From Escallonia rubra (lineage: Eukaryota; Streptophyta; Magnoliopsida; Escalloniales; Escalloniaceae), in assembly GCA_033065855.1 (NCBI GenBank), contig JAVXUO010001645.1, positions 1-64,000 on the forward strand: a stretch of 64,000 bases of DNA, in the 5' to 3' direction. A program made the translations under genes and the position numbers. The notes under the pieces were generated by a model. The model was not told the origin of the DNA. It made no database searches and saw only the letters and a list, made by a program, of their open reading frames with translations. Below, piece by piece: positions 38,441 through 50,556 of this stretch (position 1 is its first letter; each line of letters starts with the position of its first letter).

Positions 38441-40266
38441 ATGTTTTAGGTGGATAAAGTTGAAACAAGAAATTAATTGAATGGTATCTGAAAGGGAATT
38501 GTAAGTAAAAAAGGAGTATGAGTAATGCAGTTGCGCAATGGATTATTACGTTTGACAAACTACTTAGTCTTGTTTTAGAGATCTTACTTATCGGACAAAG
38601 AAGGGTCCCGAGTGGCAGCAATTGCAGCATGGTATTAGTCGTTCATGACCATAAACCATGAAAACAAGACTAAGGAGTATATAATCTAGGCCAAGCAGTT
38701 AGGTTGGGCTTTGAATTGAATGCAAAATAAATGGAGTGTGGGTTGTGTATAAGAGTCTGTTGATGGTGTATCTACTATCTAACAACATTATTGCTAGTTA
38801 GGCTTGTCCTAGATTATACTTCTATATTGGACAAACTCTTGAGGAACCTGCATTTTCTAAACTGGTGGTTTAGTCATTGAATAGGTTTCTGTGAGGTTAG
38901 GGTTCAATATGCCTGAGAATACAAATTGCTCTATAACTGGCTAAAGTCAATGGAAATGGATTTCGATATTTCTTGGGACGATATACACAGAATTCATAAA
39001 TTGCATGTTCTGAAGCGAGATGAGGCGATTTATTTCCGTTGAAAAGGGGTTGCAATCCGAAAATTGGCTGATATCGCAATTCTTTATAGGTATATGAATT
39101 ATACAGATATGGGATGCGCTTGTGGTGGGTTATAATTGTGAAGTAAAGAAGAAAGGTGAATATATAAGGAGGTCCTATGGGTCAATTGTGTGAAAAGGCA
39201 TCAGATTGGATGAGAAATCCTGAGAAACAGAGGTTCTGGAAATGAAGTTCCCCTTCATAAAGTTTTGCTAAGGAGAATGTCTATTAGGGGTTATAATCAT
39301 TATGTTTTTGGAAAGTGGGGTGGCTTGAAGCCAATTTTCTAATGGATAGTCAAGATTTTTATGATGTTGGTATTGGACCCTTCTTTTTCTTTTTGGCTTT
39401 TTGCTCCATGTACAAAGTTCCAATTTGCTTATTTAAGCCTTTATGAAGCTCTGATCTTAAAGTTGCCTCGACCTAAATAATAGACATGTTACATCTTCCC
39501 TACCTTATGAAAAATGCAATGTGAATTGCAAAAAAAGGTTGATCATATGAACATACTACCTTTTAAAACCTCAAGGCTGCATAATAAAGGGCTTCTGATC
39601 CCATATTCTTATCCTTATGGCGACAAAATAGGAGATGTTTGACACCTAAGCTGAACTCGGAAAATATTCTAGCTAATAAGCTCTTTGCTCATTCTGTCAG
39701 ATATAGCAGTTCATCAGTTCTGATGTTGTAGCTTGCATGTTCTTCACTTCATCATAGTAAAGTTCATTGCTAGAGAACTAGATCAAGAACTGCTGTCACT
39801 AGTCATTGTAGAGCCTGTTGCAACCACTTGAATTTCTTGTCACCATGATTAAGAATACTAATGATCTTTCATCTTTCACTTTACGTATAATGCAGCTTGT
39901 CCAGTGAACTTTGAAAATCAGAACTACACTATCATGACAAGCCAATGCAAGGGACCCAATTACCAAGCCCGTAGCTGCTGTGGGGCCTTTAAGCAATTAG
40001 CTTGCCCATTTTCGCAGCAGTTAAATGACCTGAAAAACGATTGTGCATCAACCCTCTTCAGCTACATAAACCTCTATGGGAAATATCCACCTGGGCTGTT
40101 TGCTAGTTTGTGCCGTGAAGACCAAGATGGTATTGATTGTGAAGAAACTCTGAAAAATGCGTCACAAAACACCCCCCAAAAAAATGGGGCTATGACAGGA
40201 TGCTCTCAGTCCCCGATGCTGATGCTCGCTGCTGGTTTCCTGATGTTACTATTTAACCTGTTCTGA
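37903..40266 (+). CDS. LLG: LORELEI-like GPI-anchored protein, three exons, 167 aa
   Basis: Exons 37903-37978, 38090-38146 and 39896-40266 join in phase 1 at both GT-AG introns. Residues 1-23 form a hydrophobic signal peptide (MASSGFMHLLLFF...). The domain from CPVNFENQNYT onward carries eight cysteines, including the SCC pair and the ND-x-x-x-DC region (LNDLKNDCA) typical of LORELEI/LLG proteins, plus the FSYINLYGKYPPGLFA block. Potential N-glycosylation sites are NYT and NAS. The tail ends in a hydrophobic MLMLAAGFLMLLFNLF segment, as for GPI attachment. By family knowledge, LLGs chaperone FERONIA-type receptor kinases to the plasma membrane and act with them as co-receptors for RALF peptides in growth, pollen-tube and immune signalling. 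The length matches LLG1-3. Proximity to riboflavin synthase favours the LLG2 branch, which is inference. A broken 5' copy follows 570 bp downstream. Confidence 0.95.
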
Positions 40267-40672
40267 GGGATGAATAATTGGAAAAACCACGTCAAGTGTG
40301 GTGTTTTGTCTAGTCTCCGTAAATATATACCAAAGTTCTGTTTTCCTCGATGCTTATTATGCGTTAAGGTGATGACTTATCGTTTGAACTGGAGCAGTAC
40401 CTTCCTTTAACTTCTTATACAAATAATTATGTACATCGCTTTGTTTTTTTTTACTCTACAGTATTCATCGTTGTTGAATTAGCAGTTTCTCACTTGATGC
40501 TAACATCATTAGCTCAGCCCAGCAAAACTGCAAAAAACGCATCTGAATTAAGAAGACAGTGTGGCTTTGTGCAGCTATCTAGGCAAAGGCAGAGGCATTG
40601 GCACTTTAAACTTACGGTTACAAAATACGGTGGTTGTCCATATTTGGATCCTTCTGCAACTGCACCCATGCA

Positions 40673-41245
40673 ATGCAGCCTCACATTGACATTACTAAAC
40701 GCGCCTTTTCCCATAATTGTCCTCCTGGTTTCTCTCTCTTTCACCACCTTCGGTTAGTTATAGGCCAAAACAATCAAGGGATAGCCATACAATGTAAGAA
40801 GGCTCTTTGAATCGATCAAACGAATAAGAGAAACAATGGCTTCATCTGGATTTATGCATCTGCTTCTCTTCTTCCTTTTTGCTGCCTTGGCCTCTTCCGC
40901 CTCCATGGGGTCACGGGTTGCTCACTCCTTCAACAAAAAGCAGGTTAGATTTTGCCCTCCGTTATAATCAAAGCATGTCTCTCATTGTTGGAATATGGGG
41001 TCAAGAATCTCGTCGTTTTGATTGTAAGGGTGGTATATTTATTTTTCTGTATAGTTGAAATAGTAAGAATTGTGGGACAGTTGTATTCCCCTCTTGCTCC
41101 TTGACTTAGAAATGAAAAGATGTTTCTCAAACATCTTTTTGCTGGTTTTTGTTTCCCCTCTAACGGAATCATAAACTCGTCCTGTTGTGTTTGTGTCTGT
41201 GTCCGTGCTTAGTCTCGGATACTCTTTCAGTCTTTCTTCTCTTTT
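40673..41245 (+). pseudogene. Truncated tandem copy of the LORELEI-like 5' end, with a 43-codon reading frame
   Basis: A direct copy of the parent promoter, exon 1, part of exon 2 and the start of intron 2. A 136-bp stretch (parent 37971-38106: the end of exon 1, all of intron 1 and the start of exon 2) is missing, with CAT present at both breakpoints, as in a microhomology-mediated deletion. The deletion is not a multiple of three, so the exon 2 part is read in a new frame. The ATG at 40836 opens a frame to the stop at 40965-40967: an intact 23-residue signal peptide followed by about 20 basic residues (GSRVAHSFNKK...). All domain cysteines are absent, so it cannot act as an LLG. It is probably a pseudogene, though promoter and start are kept. 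Confidence 0.88.
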
Positions 41246-41356
41246 CATAAGCTTCGATGAGATTGCGAGATCGAGTTGATAGCTCGACCAACGACGCGAG
41301 TTCTCTCTTTCCTGAAAATTGTTTGTTACTTCCGTCAATGCTAACAAACAGTATCT

Positions 41357-41407
41357 ATGATGTTTCATTTGTCTTTGCACCAAAAAAAAAATGATGTTTC
41401 ATTTGTC
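41357..41407 (+). mobile_element. Minimal retroposon insertion: short 3' scrap plus poly-A between 17-bp duplications
   Basis: ATGATGTTTCATTTGTC occurs at 41357-41373 and again, perfectly, at 41391-41407. Between them is only TTTGCACC and nine A. This is the form of an almost completely 5'-truncated LINE insertion; other LINE tails in the window also end in CC before the A-run. Confidence 0.65.
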
Positions 41408-41409
41408 CT

Positions 41410-42395
41410 CAATAAATAAGCAGCTTGCGATTTCACTATCTCGGCAATTGATTTCTACGCAAAATTATAACTCTCACTTTGTTGTCGTTCTCCATGGGAG
41501 GTTGCTGGCCCTTGTTACTGCTTATGTTGGGAGTCCTTGCACGTACGGTGCAATATGTGGTGCCAAAAGAACGTAAAGCTCTACCTAGTATCTTAGAACG
41601 AGTGAAACGCAGGACAAAAGAGCGCTAAAAGTACCACAAATATTGTAGAAGTATGTAAAAGAAAATGGGAGGTAAACATATAAAGTGTGCTAAGATGAAA
41701 AAAGAAAAGTCAAAAGCTGCTAGAAAAGCATGACAGTTTTGGTTAGAGTAACGAGTATATTCCTAGCTTATGCTTTAAGTTAAAGGACAAATGACACGAG
41801 AATGGTTGGAATTTGCATCTCCAAGGCAACGTCCCAAGTCCGTGGTGTTGGTGAGCCACGCCTTTTACTTTTTCAAAAAAGCCCAACAAAGACTTTTCCT
41901 AATTGACTTCAATTCTTGATGTCCTTTTACGTCACTTAAAGCTTTAGTCTAGCTGATTTTTAAAAGTTTGGGTTGAACTATTTCGTCGTGGTGAAACCGA
42001 AAGTTCAAATGAAAAAAATAATAAAGCAAAACACTCTCAATTGTCTAAAGAAATTATTCATCTCGTTAGATCTCGCTCATTCACTACACCACGCCATATT
42101 TATCACTTTACACTCAAGATTTTCTCGACATAGCTTTAGCAAGGAGGTGTTAGTTCAGTGACAAAAGAAAACTTGCGCATTAATGTCACCTTAAACCTCA
42201 AGATGTTTACCGTGGGCTGCCATAAGTTCGGTAAAACGTTAAATCATCGAATTCACCCAAATGGCTCCCAATAAGCCCACAGGTTAGAGTATTTCTAGAT
42301 AGTGAATCACAGTTTCTTTTGCTAAATACCAACCAGAACAATAGTGTAGAAAAGAAAAAATTAGCTTCAGGAGCATGGGGTGGCTAAATTCATGA
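41410..42395. other. Intergenic, nothing recognised
   Basis: AT-rich sequence between the LORELEI-like pseudogene and the small MKKSGFW gene. It should hold the small gene's 3' untranslated region at its right end. Confidence 0.4.
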
Positions 42396-43526
42396 TTATC
42401 TGTGAGCAGTGACCAGCGTCTCAATGAACCTCAATCCATCAAACTTAGGCGCAAACTGATCAGAAGAAGCCGCTGTTTGCGATGAATTAGTTCCACCATG
42501 TTTGCTGGATCCATCCTGTGAATTCAACGACAAGAAAATACAGAACATAGTTATTGCACAATTTGTGGATCCATCCTGTGAATTCAGGATTGTGGGTGAA
42601 AGAGATAACGGAGGTGGATTCGTGGGTCTCCATAAAATATTGCAATTCATGTATGTCATACCTATACTGAAAGGTCAACGAAGCAAATTTAGAAAGGCAG
42701 CTACGGAGAAGTTATTCGTCACGCCATAAAATATTCACCTCTTAAAAAAAGAATTTTCCTATTCTATTAGTGTAAATATGCGCATGGTGTTCAATGAGTA
42801 ATATTCTATCACACCAGCAATTCATAAGCACCAATCTTTTTTATTTTCGGAGTTATCGTGAGCTGGAAAATGAATATTGTAACTCTTTCGTCACTAAACA
42901 TCTTTGGCGACACTATTTTTCATCATACAACACAAATGCAGAATTCAGCGACAAAAAAATGAATTTCTCAAAGTTTAACCAACCAAACTGTCCTAATAGC
43001 ATATCTCCTTACGACAAATATGGGGTTCAAATGATTCGGATCGGATAACAAATGTGGAGTTCAAGCGACAAAAGGCAGCCAAAAAATATGAATTTCCCAA
43101 TAAGTTTTACAAACCCAAAAACAAAAAGGAGAAAACAAAAGAATTGACTTCTTAACAAAACTCCTTAAAATTTGTCAGTGAAGTTATGTATGTAGAACAC
43201 TGATTTTCCAGAGACGATTTTCACAAGGGTGTGGATTTCAACCACCCAAAAAAGAGGGAAAAAAGATGGCATACAATTGGTTTACAAGATGCCCCTCTGT
43301 ATTCACACGGAGGAAAAGGTGGGTGGGTAAGGAATTTGAGAGGCGAATTCTATACATCAGACCCAGTTCTGTTTCCCAGGTATCAAAGAGAAACAAACAC
43401 GACAGAGCTAAGCTAAGATTATACCTCGCGGCAAATCTGAATCTTGGAATTGGAGGAAGCCGACACGGCGGAGGCGGAGGCGGAGGCCACGGCGGCGGAC
43501 GCCGCCCAGAATCCCGATTTCTTCAT
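42396..43526 (-). CDS. Small conserved plant protein (FDGLRFIETLVTAHR type), two exons, 73 aa
   Basis: Exon 1 is 43425-43526 (MKKSGFWAASAAVASAS to KIQICRE) and exon 2 is 42396-42515 (DGSSKHGG to ETLVTAHR), joined in phase 0 over a 909-bp GT-AG intron. The N-terminus is an Ala/Ser-rich hydrophobic stretch after a basic MKK. The C-terminal QFAPKFDGLRFIETLVTAHR block is strongly conserved in small plant proteins I remember, whose function I do not know. A duplicated copy of the acceptor 60 bp upstream in transcript sense gives an alternative exon 2 start at 42575, adding 20 codons in frame (DGSTNCAITM...) and a protein of 93 residues. The short form matches the family better. TATA-like sequence lies 105-165 bp upstream. 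Confidence 0.85.
42503..42584. repeat. 60-bp-spaced repeat of a splice acceptor
   Basis: GGATCCATCCTGTGAATTCA occurs twice, with equivalent positions exactly 60 bp apart (CCATC at 42511 and 42571). On the minus strand each copy reads TGAATTCACAG then GATGGATCC, a complete 3' splice site. Confidence 0.9.
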
Positions 43527-43630
43527 GCTGTGGTGTGTCTGGGACTGGGAGCCGATAGAATTTGTGGTAGCGGAGATCTAGTGTGAATCCTGCAGGAAAA
43601 ATTTCCTCGGGAAAAGCGAGAGAGAGAGAG

Positions 43631-43691
43631 TATATAAAGGGGGAAATTGCAATGAATTACAGGAGGTGGGAGGAGTATATATATATATAGG
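43631..43691 (-). promoter_or_regulatory. TATA-rich promoter of the small 73-aa gene
   Basis: TATATA runs at 43631-43636 and 43676-43691 lie about 105 and 150-165 bp upstream of the ATG at 43526. Which one is used cannot be told from sequence. Confidence 0.5.
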
Positions 43692-43889
43692 GACAGAGAC
43701 ACAGAGAGGGCCGGGTCAGTGTTCGAACATTTACGCGGCAACCAACCATACTATCCCCCCCACCTTCCTTTCGCTTCATTAACAGTCTTACCCTCTTCGT
43801 GACGAAGTTTTTTGAATTGACCGGACTCATTAGATTCCGCTCACTTTAATCAAGGAATTTGAATAGCTCTTTATTATTTCATCTATAAA

Positions 43890-43953
<64 letters not shown>

Positions 43954-45610
43954 GATATGTATAATAAATTAATTTGACCTACTATTTTTATTTGAAACTT
44001 GTTCACGACGCACGTAGACTTTTGTATCTATTCGTAGCTACTATTTTTAATGTTACTGGTTCTTGTTTCTTTGAGCCGAGTCACGAGAGATAATCTGTTA
44101 CGAATTCTATAGACTAAGCGTAGAAATGGTTTGTCTTTGATCCGCTCAAAAAGTGGACGTAATACAGCGTGCATGAGCTGACTTGTGGTACCAGCTAACC
44201 GTCATCTGATAAAAATAAAAAAAAGGCATGTTACTAACAAACTGTCCTACAGTATACAAAGTTGTAGTTCCATTTTTTTTCCGCACCTTTTTTATAAGTA
44301 TTGTTCTTCCTCTTATTACATTTGTGGGATTAGGAAAAAATTAAACTTGCAGTTTTGGGAAAGAGATGTGGCTTCTTGGCCGAGTTGTTGGTATGATCAA
44401 CGAATAATGTTGATAACAGCTACAAATTTTAAAAAATCAAATCATTTACACGTGTCAATCAATTAGTTGAGGAATAATAAATAGTACTCTATTATGAAGT
44501 CAAAAGCAAGAAAGTGCTGCCATTAAAATACGAAATAACAGTGTGTATAAACATGTCATCGCAAGACAAGTCCTTTCATACAAAGCTCTTGGTTTTCATT
44601 GGACATTAATCACCTGAATAATGTCATGAAGATGTTGAGGGGTAGTTTTGGTACTATACAAGGTTTGCGCGGCACCTCGGGAGACTGATATTTTGGAGAC
44701 GGCTTTGTTTAAAAGTTAACGATGATAGGCTGATCTTTTCAAGTTGCACTTGTACGCTTGCGTGTGTGGACCAGATGAGTCCACGCCAGCCCCACTAGTT
44801 TTCACAAGTTTATTACGAGGCCCAGATGGAGTGACGGGAGTGGGTGATAGAGATAGAATGACCGTTTGGAAGCCAATGCAAAGCACAATTTCAGTTTTAC
44901 CCTTCTATGCTGTTACCATTTACAGCCACTAGCTATTTGTGTATAAAGCATGGCTACTAAAATTTGAAAATGATATTTTTGGTGGACAAATGTGAAGATT
45001 GAATATTGGTGGATATGATCGTATGGTGAGCAATGATGGGTGAGTGTAGCGAAAACTGTTATTGTCAGATTATGTAGATATTTTGAAAATCTCGATATAT
45101 TATTTTTAATAAAAGATTCTGCAAAATTTTCAAGTAACCAAAAGAGGAGTCACAAGGAAACTAAGAAAAAATATGTGCCAAAGATAGGTTTCTCTCCTCA
45201 GTGATAGTTGACGGCAAAATAAGCTACTCGAACAAGGTTTGCGATTTAGAGCTGATTATGTTTCGAGAAGAGTCAATGTGGAGCTTGAATCCAAAGAATC
45301 AATCGGCTTCCTAAATGAGACTCGACTAAGGTTTTCAAGAGCGAGCTTAGCTAGATCTTGGTTAATATGACTAGCTAGACAATGACTCGAGAAGAAAAAT
45401 TGTTTGATGTTTCAACGAAACGATTGAGCTCAGACACACGTAATGCGTGCACAAGATACAATAAATAGTCAAAATATTTTTCTTAAAAATTTTGCAGGCA
45501 TTGAAGGAGTCTATGAGGACTGTGACCGTTCTTATGTGTGTGTGTGTGTGTGTTCACTGTGTTCATGGAATCGGGTGGTTGTTCATGTGTACTGTGGTGA
45601 GTGAAACTGC
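43692..45610. other. Intergenic with (CT)n and (GT)n microsatellites
   Basis: A (CT)n tract of about 60 bp at 43892-43952 and a GT-rich tract near 45536-45552. The remainder shows only chance frames, including 93 codons at 44185-44466 with no recognisable content. Confidence 0.5.
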
Positions 45611-45614
45611 GTAT

Positions 45615-47520
45615 TTTTTTTTTTTTTTGGTAGGAAACGTTCAGCAATTATATTAAAAAAAGAGTTAACTACTACATGAATTGTTCCACTCATCTTCCAA
45701 ATTAGACAAAAGGATGGAAGAGGGGGGAACAAAACCAAAAAAAACTACAAGCAAACGATCTAGCAGCTAGGTTGTGAGCTGCAATATTTGCTGCTCTTGG
45801 AATATGAGCAGCATCCCAGCAAAAAATTTGAGCCAAGATCATCTTAGCTTCCTCAAAGATTGGCTTGGTCCTCCAGCTTGGGATAGCATCAGGTTCACGG
45901 ATGCACTTAATGATCTCTTGAGCATCCCCTTCAAATATAACGTACTTCAAATGAAGATTCAGAGCCACTCGAATGGCAAGTAGAGCGGCTTCTGCTTCAG
46001 CAACCTCTGGGACACCTGAATCTATCATTTTAGAGTAACCAAAAACCGGTTCACAATTCGAACTACAAAGGACTGCAATGCATGATTTTTCACCCCTAAC
46101 AGCAGCATCAAAATTAACTTTCTTCCATCCTAGAGGTGGAGCAACCCAAATTTCCGCAGAAAGGATCAGCAGTTTAGGTGGTTCCAGCTCTTTTAGATAG
46201 TTTCGAGTTGCATGTGTGATACTAGTTGCTATTTTCTCAGGATCAAAGAGGATTTTCTCGTGAATTAGCTTGTTTCTTGCATGCCAAACCCGGTCCATCA
46301 AATACGCAGTGAATATTGTATAACCTTTTTGATCTTCCATCGGTAATCCTTGTGGCTTTAAGATGAAATTTAGCCATTGCACTTGAGAGTTGGATGTTGG
46401 AGGTGGCCGATATCCAAACGGGTTCATTAACCAAATCAACCTTGTTTTGCTACAGGTCATGAATAGATGAAAAGCAGATTCCAACTGAGATTCACAGAGA
46501 GGGCAGGATGAGTCCAAGTTAGGGTTATGCTGGGCAATCATGTGCTTGAAAGGAAGGGAATTCCAGGCTATCCTCCAGATTAGGATCTTGTGTCTTTGAA
46601 GGATTTTGGCTTGCCATAAAATTTTCCAGAATCTTGGTGGGATCCTTTGGTTTGGTTCAATCCTGTTTGCATTTGCCGTGAGGTAGGCAGATTTGGTAGA
46701 AAAGTTACCAGCTTTGTTTGGGGTCCAAGCTATGAGGTCTTGGATTTGATGAAAAGGAATTCTGATTTTTTTTATGGTTTCAACAGAGGGTGCATCAAAA
46801 AGGCTTTGCAGTTTTGGAATGTTCCAAGTGTTTGAATGTTGGTGGATTAGATCAGAGACAAGGTTTATGCTAGGACTTCTATTGGATTCATTTGCAGGTT
46901 GGTATCCTTCAGGTGACGGTATCCAAGGGTCTTCCCAAATATTGGTAGATCTACCATTGCCTATAATGTAGCCAATTCCCTTTTGGATTACATTCTGTGA
47001 TTTGCACATACCTTTCCAAATCCAAGATGAGGATTTCCTTGGAGAATGGTGCAGAAAATTGGTACCACGAAGATACTTGGATTGCATAATTTGAACCCAT
47101 AAAGATAGTGGGTTTGTGATCATTGACCATCCCATTTTAGCTATTAGAGCCAAATTGACATCCTGCATTTTCTTGAAACCCAGCCCTCCAGCCATTTTTG
47201 GTTTGCATAACGAGTCCCAGGCCAAAGGGTGAAAGTGATGCTGTCCATCTGATTTGAAACCCCACCAAAAGTCCTTGAAAAGTCGATCTAATCTGAGGTA
47301 ATTTGTTTTGGGAGCAAGAAAGTCGACATAGGATAGATCGGAATGGACATCGCACTTGCTTTTATGAGAGTAGCTCTACCTGCAAAAGAAAGGACTTTTG
47401 ATTTCCAGCTTGCCAACCGTCTTCCCACTCTTTCCAAAATATCAGCAAAGGCTTGTCCTTTGGGTTGATTTGTGAACATTGGAAGTCCAAGGTATTTTGC
47501 ATCCTTTGGAGTGTATTGGG
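45615..47520 (-). mobile_element. 5'-truncated LINE with zf-RVT and RNase H domains
   Basis: The poly-A tail is the T-run at 45616-45629. Upstream on the minus strand a long frame (45702-47225) encodes the post-RT region (AWDSLCKPKMAGGLGFKK), the zf-RVT zinc-binding region (CPLCESQLESAFHLFMTC) and a plant-type RNase H domain. RNase H carries VNFDAAVRG, an AEAEAALLAI helix, VIFEGD and the HIPRAANIAAHNLA ending. A further piece (47288-47510, with KYLGLPMFTNQPKGQAF) is in another frame, so at least one frameshift is present. Reverse transcriptase catalytic blocks and endonuclease are missing, so it is a dead insertion. The long open frame suggests it is younger than the LINE at 3-10 kb. The target duplication was not clearly resolved. 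Confidence 0.9.
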
Positions 47521-47524
47521 GTGG

Positions 47525-48335
47525 TTTGGTGAATGTTTTTGTGTGTATGTGAGATGAGGTTAGGCAGTGGGGAGCGTGTTTCAGTGTGTACCGCGAGTGT
47601 GTGTAGCATGTATGAACACACTATCAATTGAGGGAGATAAGGGAGGTGGATTTGTTGGACTTGTGAGTTCAGAGAAATTAGGGATGTTGGGACTCCTCCA
47701 AAGATTCAATTGTTTACTATTATTTGACTTTTATAACGATAAGGTATGGACAAAATAAAAAGTTTATCGAAAGCTTCACCACAAATGGTGTTTTTGCTTG
47801 ATAATTAATTTTAAGGCACAGGCGATGCTTCCACAACTCAAAACACCAAAATCTTGTAAAGTTTTTTAAGAAAGAAAATTTAAGAACATTGAAAGACGTC
47901 TTATGATGCTTTTAATTTCACCAAAAAAAAAAAAATAGCGAAAGAAATTTATAATAAAAACACAAGCAATATAGGATCAGTGATGCTGTCTAACTTATGA
48001 AGTTCTAAGGTTGGAGAAAGGCGAGAGGAAAGTGAATGGAGAAGTAACATAAGAGACGTTCAAAATTATTATGAAATTGATGGATTCGAGATGGGGGTGA
48101 GATGTGCGTAGTGAAGCTAAAGATTAAGAGAAATACCCAAACTAGTGGACCGAACATTACTGAAAAAATAAAAATAACATAAAGTTTAAAAGAAATTCAT
48201 CGTACGGTATAAGGGTAAGATCCGGTATAATTGTCATCCGAGTCATTTGAGCAGGACAAGTAAGTTGGCCTGACTCATGGTCTACTGATATTTTTATTGG
48301 TGCGGTTATAGTCAACTGACACAAAAGGTGATCAG
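47525..48335. other. Intergenic, nothing recognised
   Basis: AT-rich sequence between the LINE and the left edge of the segmental duplication, with only chance frames. Confidence 0.4.
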
Positions 48336-50317
48336 CCACCAGGAGATTGACACGTCTGGTGCAACTGTGCTGTCGACCACATCTGAATCTCCATCGTCGT
48401 TTGCTACTCAGCGTTTGTTCTCGCTCATTCATGTCCAGCCAGCTTAGGTTCTGGCCCAGAAGACATGATCATGACCATGAAACCACCCAAAGCAAAGAAA
48501 GCAACTGCCTTACTGATTAATAAATACAGTAATAAATTCCAAGGTGAAGAGGCCGTGACTTGTCCCTGTCCCCAGCTTTAGTTTTCACTTTCTATGACAA
48601 AAATGGTGCGGCGGGGTGACAAGTAGGCCCTCTGGCACTTTGCCATGGAACCAACATTAGGTGGTTATACTTGATTCTGGAAAAGCAAGATGACGACCAA
48701 GTTGGGAACTTCTTCAATTGGATTGCTCCTTTCTGGTGCTCATGTTTGCCAGGCCAAAATTGGTCAGTTACATGCTAAAGCTTGTCTACCAAAAGGTAGG
48801 TGTAGCTCGTCAGAATGAAGGGCTGCACTTAAATTTGGCCACGGGGAACGGTGACATTTGTTTAGCGACGATAAAAAATATTGTTGTTGAAAGGGTTGGG
48901 ACGTGGGGTTGTAATTCACACTATGACGATGAATCTCTAATCTAGATCGGGAAAAAAAGGTTTTGCAGCCTGTTTTTCACCTAGAGATTGTTGCCAGGTG
49001 CTCTAGACGAATTTACCTTATAGAGTTTTGGAGTAAGCATGTTGTAGTAGAGAATTAAGCCGACTTAAATGTTTAATAGAGATAGTGTATATGTTTCTCT
49101 CCGTTGCAATAGTTATGGAGAGAGAACATTAACGGAAAAGCCAGAAAATAAAATAAATAAATAATGATAAGAGAGATAGTGATGCCTGGCCATTATAGTC
49201 TTGGTCTTGTGGGTGCATTGTGCGGGCACGCGAAGCCATTTTGTCAAAGATAAGAAATGAGAGAAGAAAGAGAGAGAATGGAATAAAGATGCCATTGTCA
49301 AGGTGGGGACTTTATCAGTTGGTCAATGCTTAAAACATTGATTCCACATTAAAAATTAAAATTCGAAATTTAGACCAGAAATCTCCAACGAAGATCTTAG
49401 AGGTAACACATACCAATTATTGGATGATCCAAAACGAGAATATCATTATAAAAATATATCTTGGAGTTATTGGTTGCCTTATAACGGTAAGCGAATAAAG
49501 AATAATACCGACTATATGTATTATACTTAATTAATACTTTATATCATGTCAAGCTTCTTGATTGTACTTGAAAATATATATAAAAAAGGAATTGAGGTGC
49601 ACCGCACGGCCATCCGGTGCATGCCCAAATGGTTGTGGTGGCAAATGAGCAGCCATGAACATAGACAGTTGGAAAAGTGCAAGCGAAAAGAATAAAGACA
49701 AAGATTTTGCACAGTTGTGATGTTGGGCGCTGTTTAATTACTATTTATACTTGTTAAAAAATATGTACTGGAATTTTTTTATTTAGATATTAAGGAGTAT
49801 CCTCGTACAAGTTTTAGCGTCAATAGAGACTACGTTCCATTCTCAGGTGATCTCAAATGCACACCGCCCATATCAACCTGGTGCACTTGGTAAAATATTT
49901 TTTTTCTACTTAAGTGCTGGGTACAAGGTCGAAATCCATTAAGTTAATAAAGAGAACAAACGTCCTTAACTTGGACCATCTCCCAGTGGTTAAGTCGTTA
50001 TTAAATTTTGCTGAGATCGGAAGAAAAAGATGCACGAAAAGAGGCCCAAAAGAAGGGAGACATGGGGGAGAATACAGGGAACGAGATTCTCCATCCATAA
50101 AGGGCATCTTTCTCTCTCTAGTCCGATCACTGTTAGCTATGGTGACCAGATTCAACAACAATAAGAAGAAAATGGGGACCAGGCATGGCATATGATTTCA
50201 ACCAAACAAGGAACACAACACAGTTATCAATTCGGAAGTTGGGACCAGCCATGTGAAAACCCTCTGCTCCATTACAACTACAAGAAGAGCAAACTGTTGC
50301 TTCTGGGACAATTCAAA

Positions 50318-50556
50318 GTAATGCATTAGGTAACCACCAAGCGCGTAGGTCAGCTAGTACGGGGTTGTCCACTCTTACCTGAACCAAAGGTCTCGGTTTC
50401 GAGCCCTAAGAATGCAGCTGCGTTAAAACTTGGTAGGGAGAACTTCACCATCTATGAGGTCATGCCCGGTTCGAATCCGAATTAGTCGGTTCCCAATGTG
50501 ATGTCCAGATACCGGGTGGTCTAACTAAAAAGAAGAAGAAGGTAATGCATTAGGTA
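50318..50556 (+). mobile_element. tRNA-derived SINE with 15-bp target duplications (copy A)
   Basis: The body is 50333-50541, flanked by perfect GTAATGCATTAGGTA (50318-50332 and 50542-50556). An A-box-like GTAGGTCAGCTAGTACGGGG and a B-box-like GGTTTCGAGCCC lie at the 5' end, as in RNA polymerase III promoters. A second GGTTCGAATCC lies mid-body and the 3' end is (AAG)-rich. The same insertion sits at the same place in copy B. Confidence 0.85.

Noticed and set aside
43231-43586. Plus-strand frames of 61 and 106 codons overlapping the small gene
   Set aside because: They are the opposite strand of exon 1 and intron 1 of the minus-strand 73-residue gene.
50338-50410. Functional tRNA gene
   Set aside because: A- and B-box-like words are present, but the sequence does not fold into a cloverleaf by eye and continues into a SINE body with target duplications.
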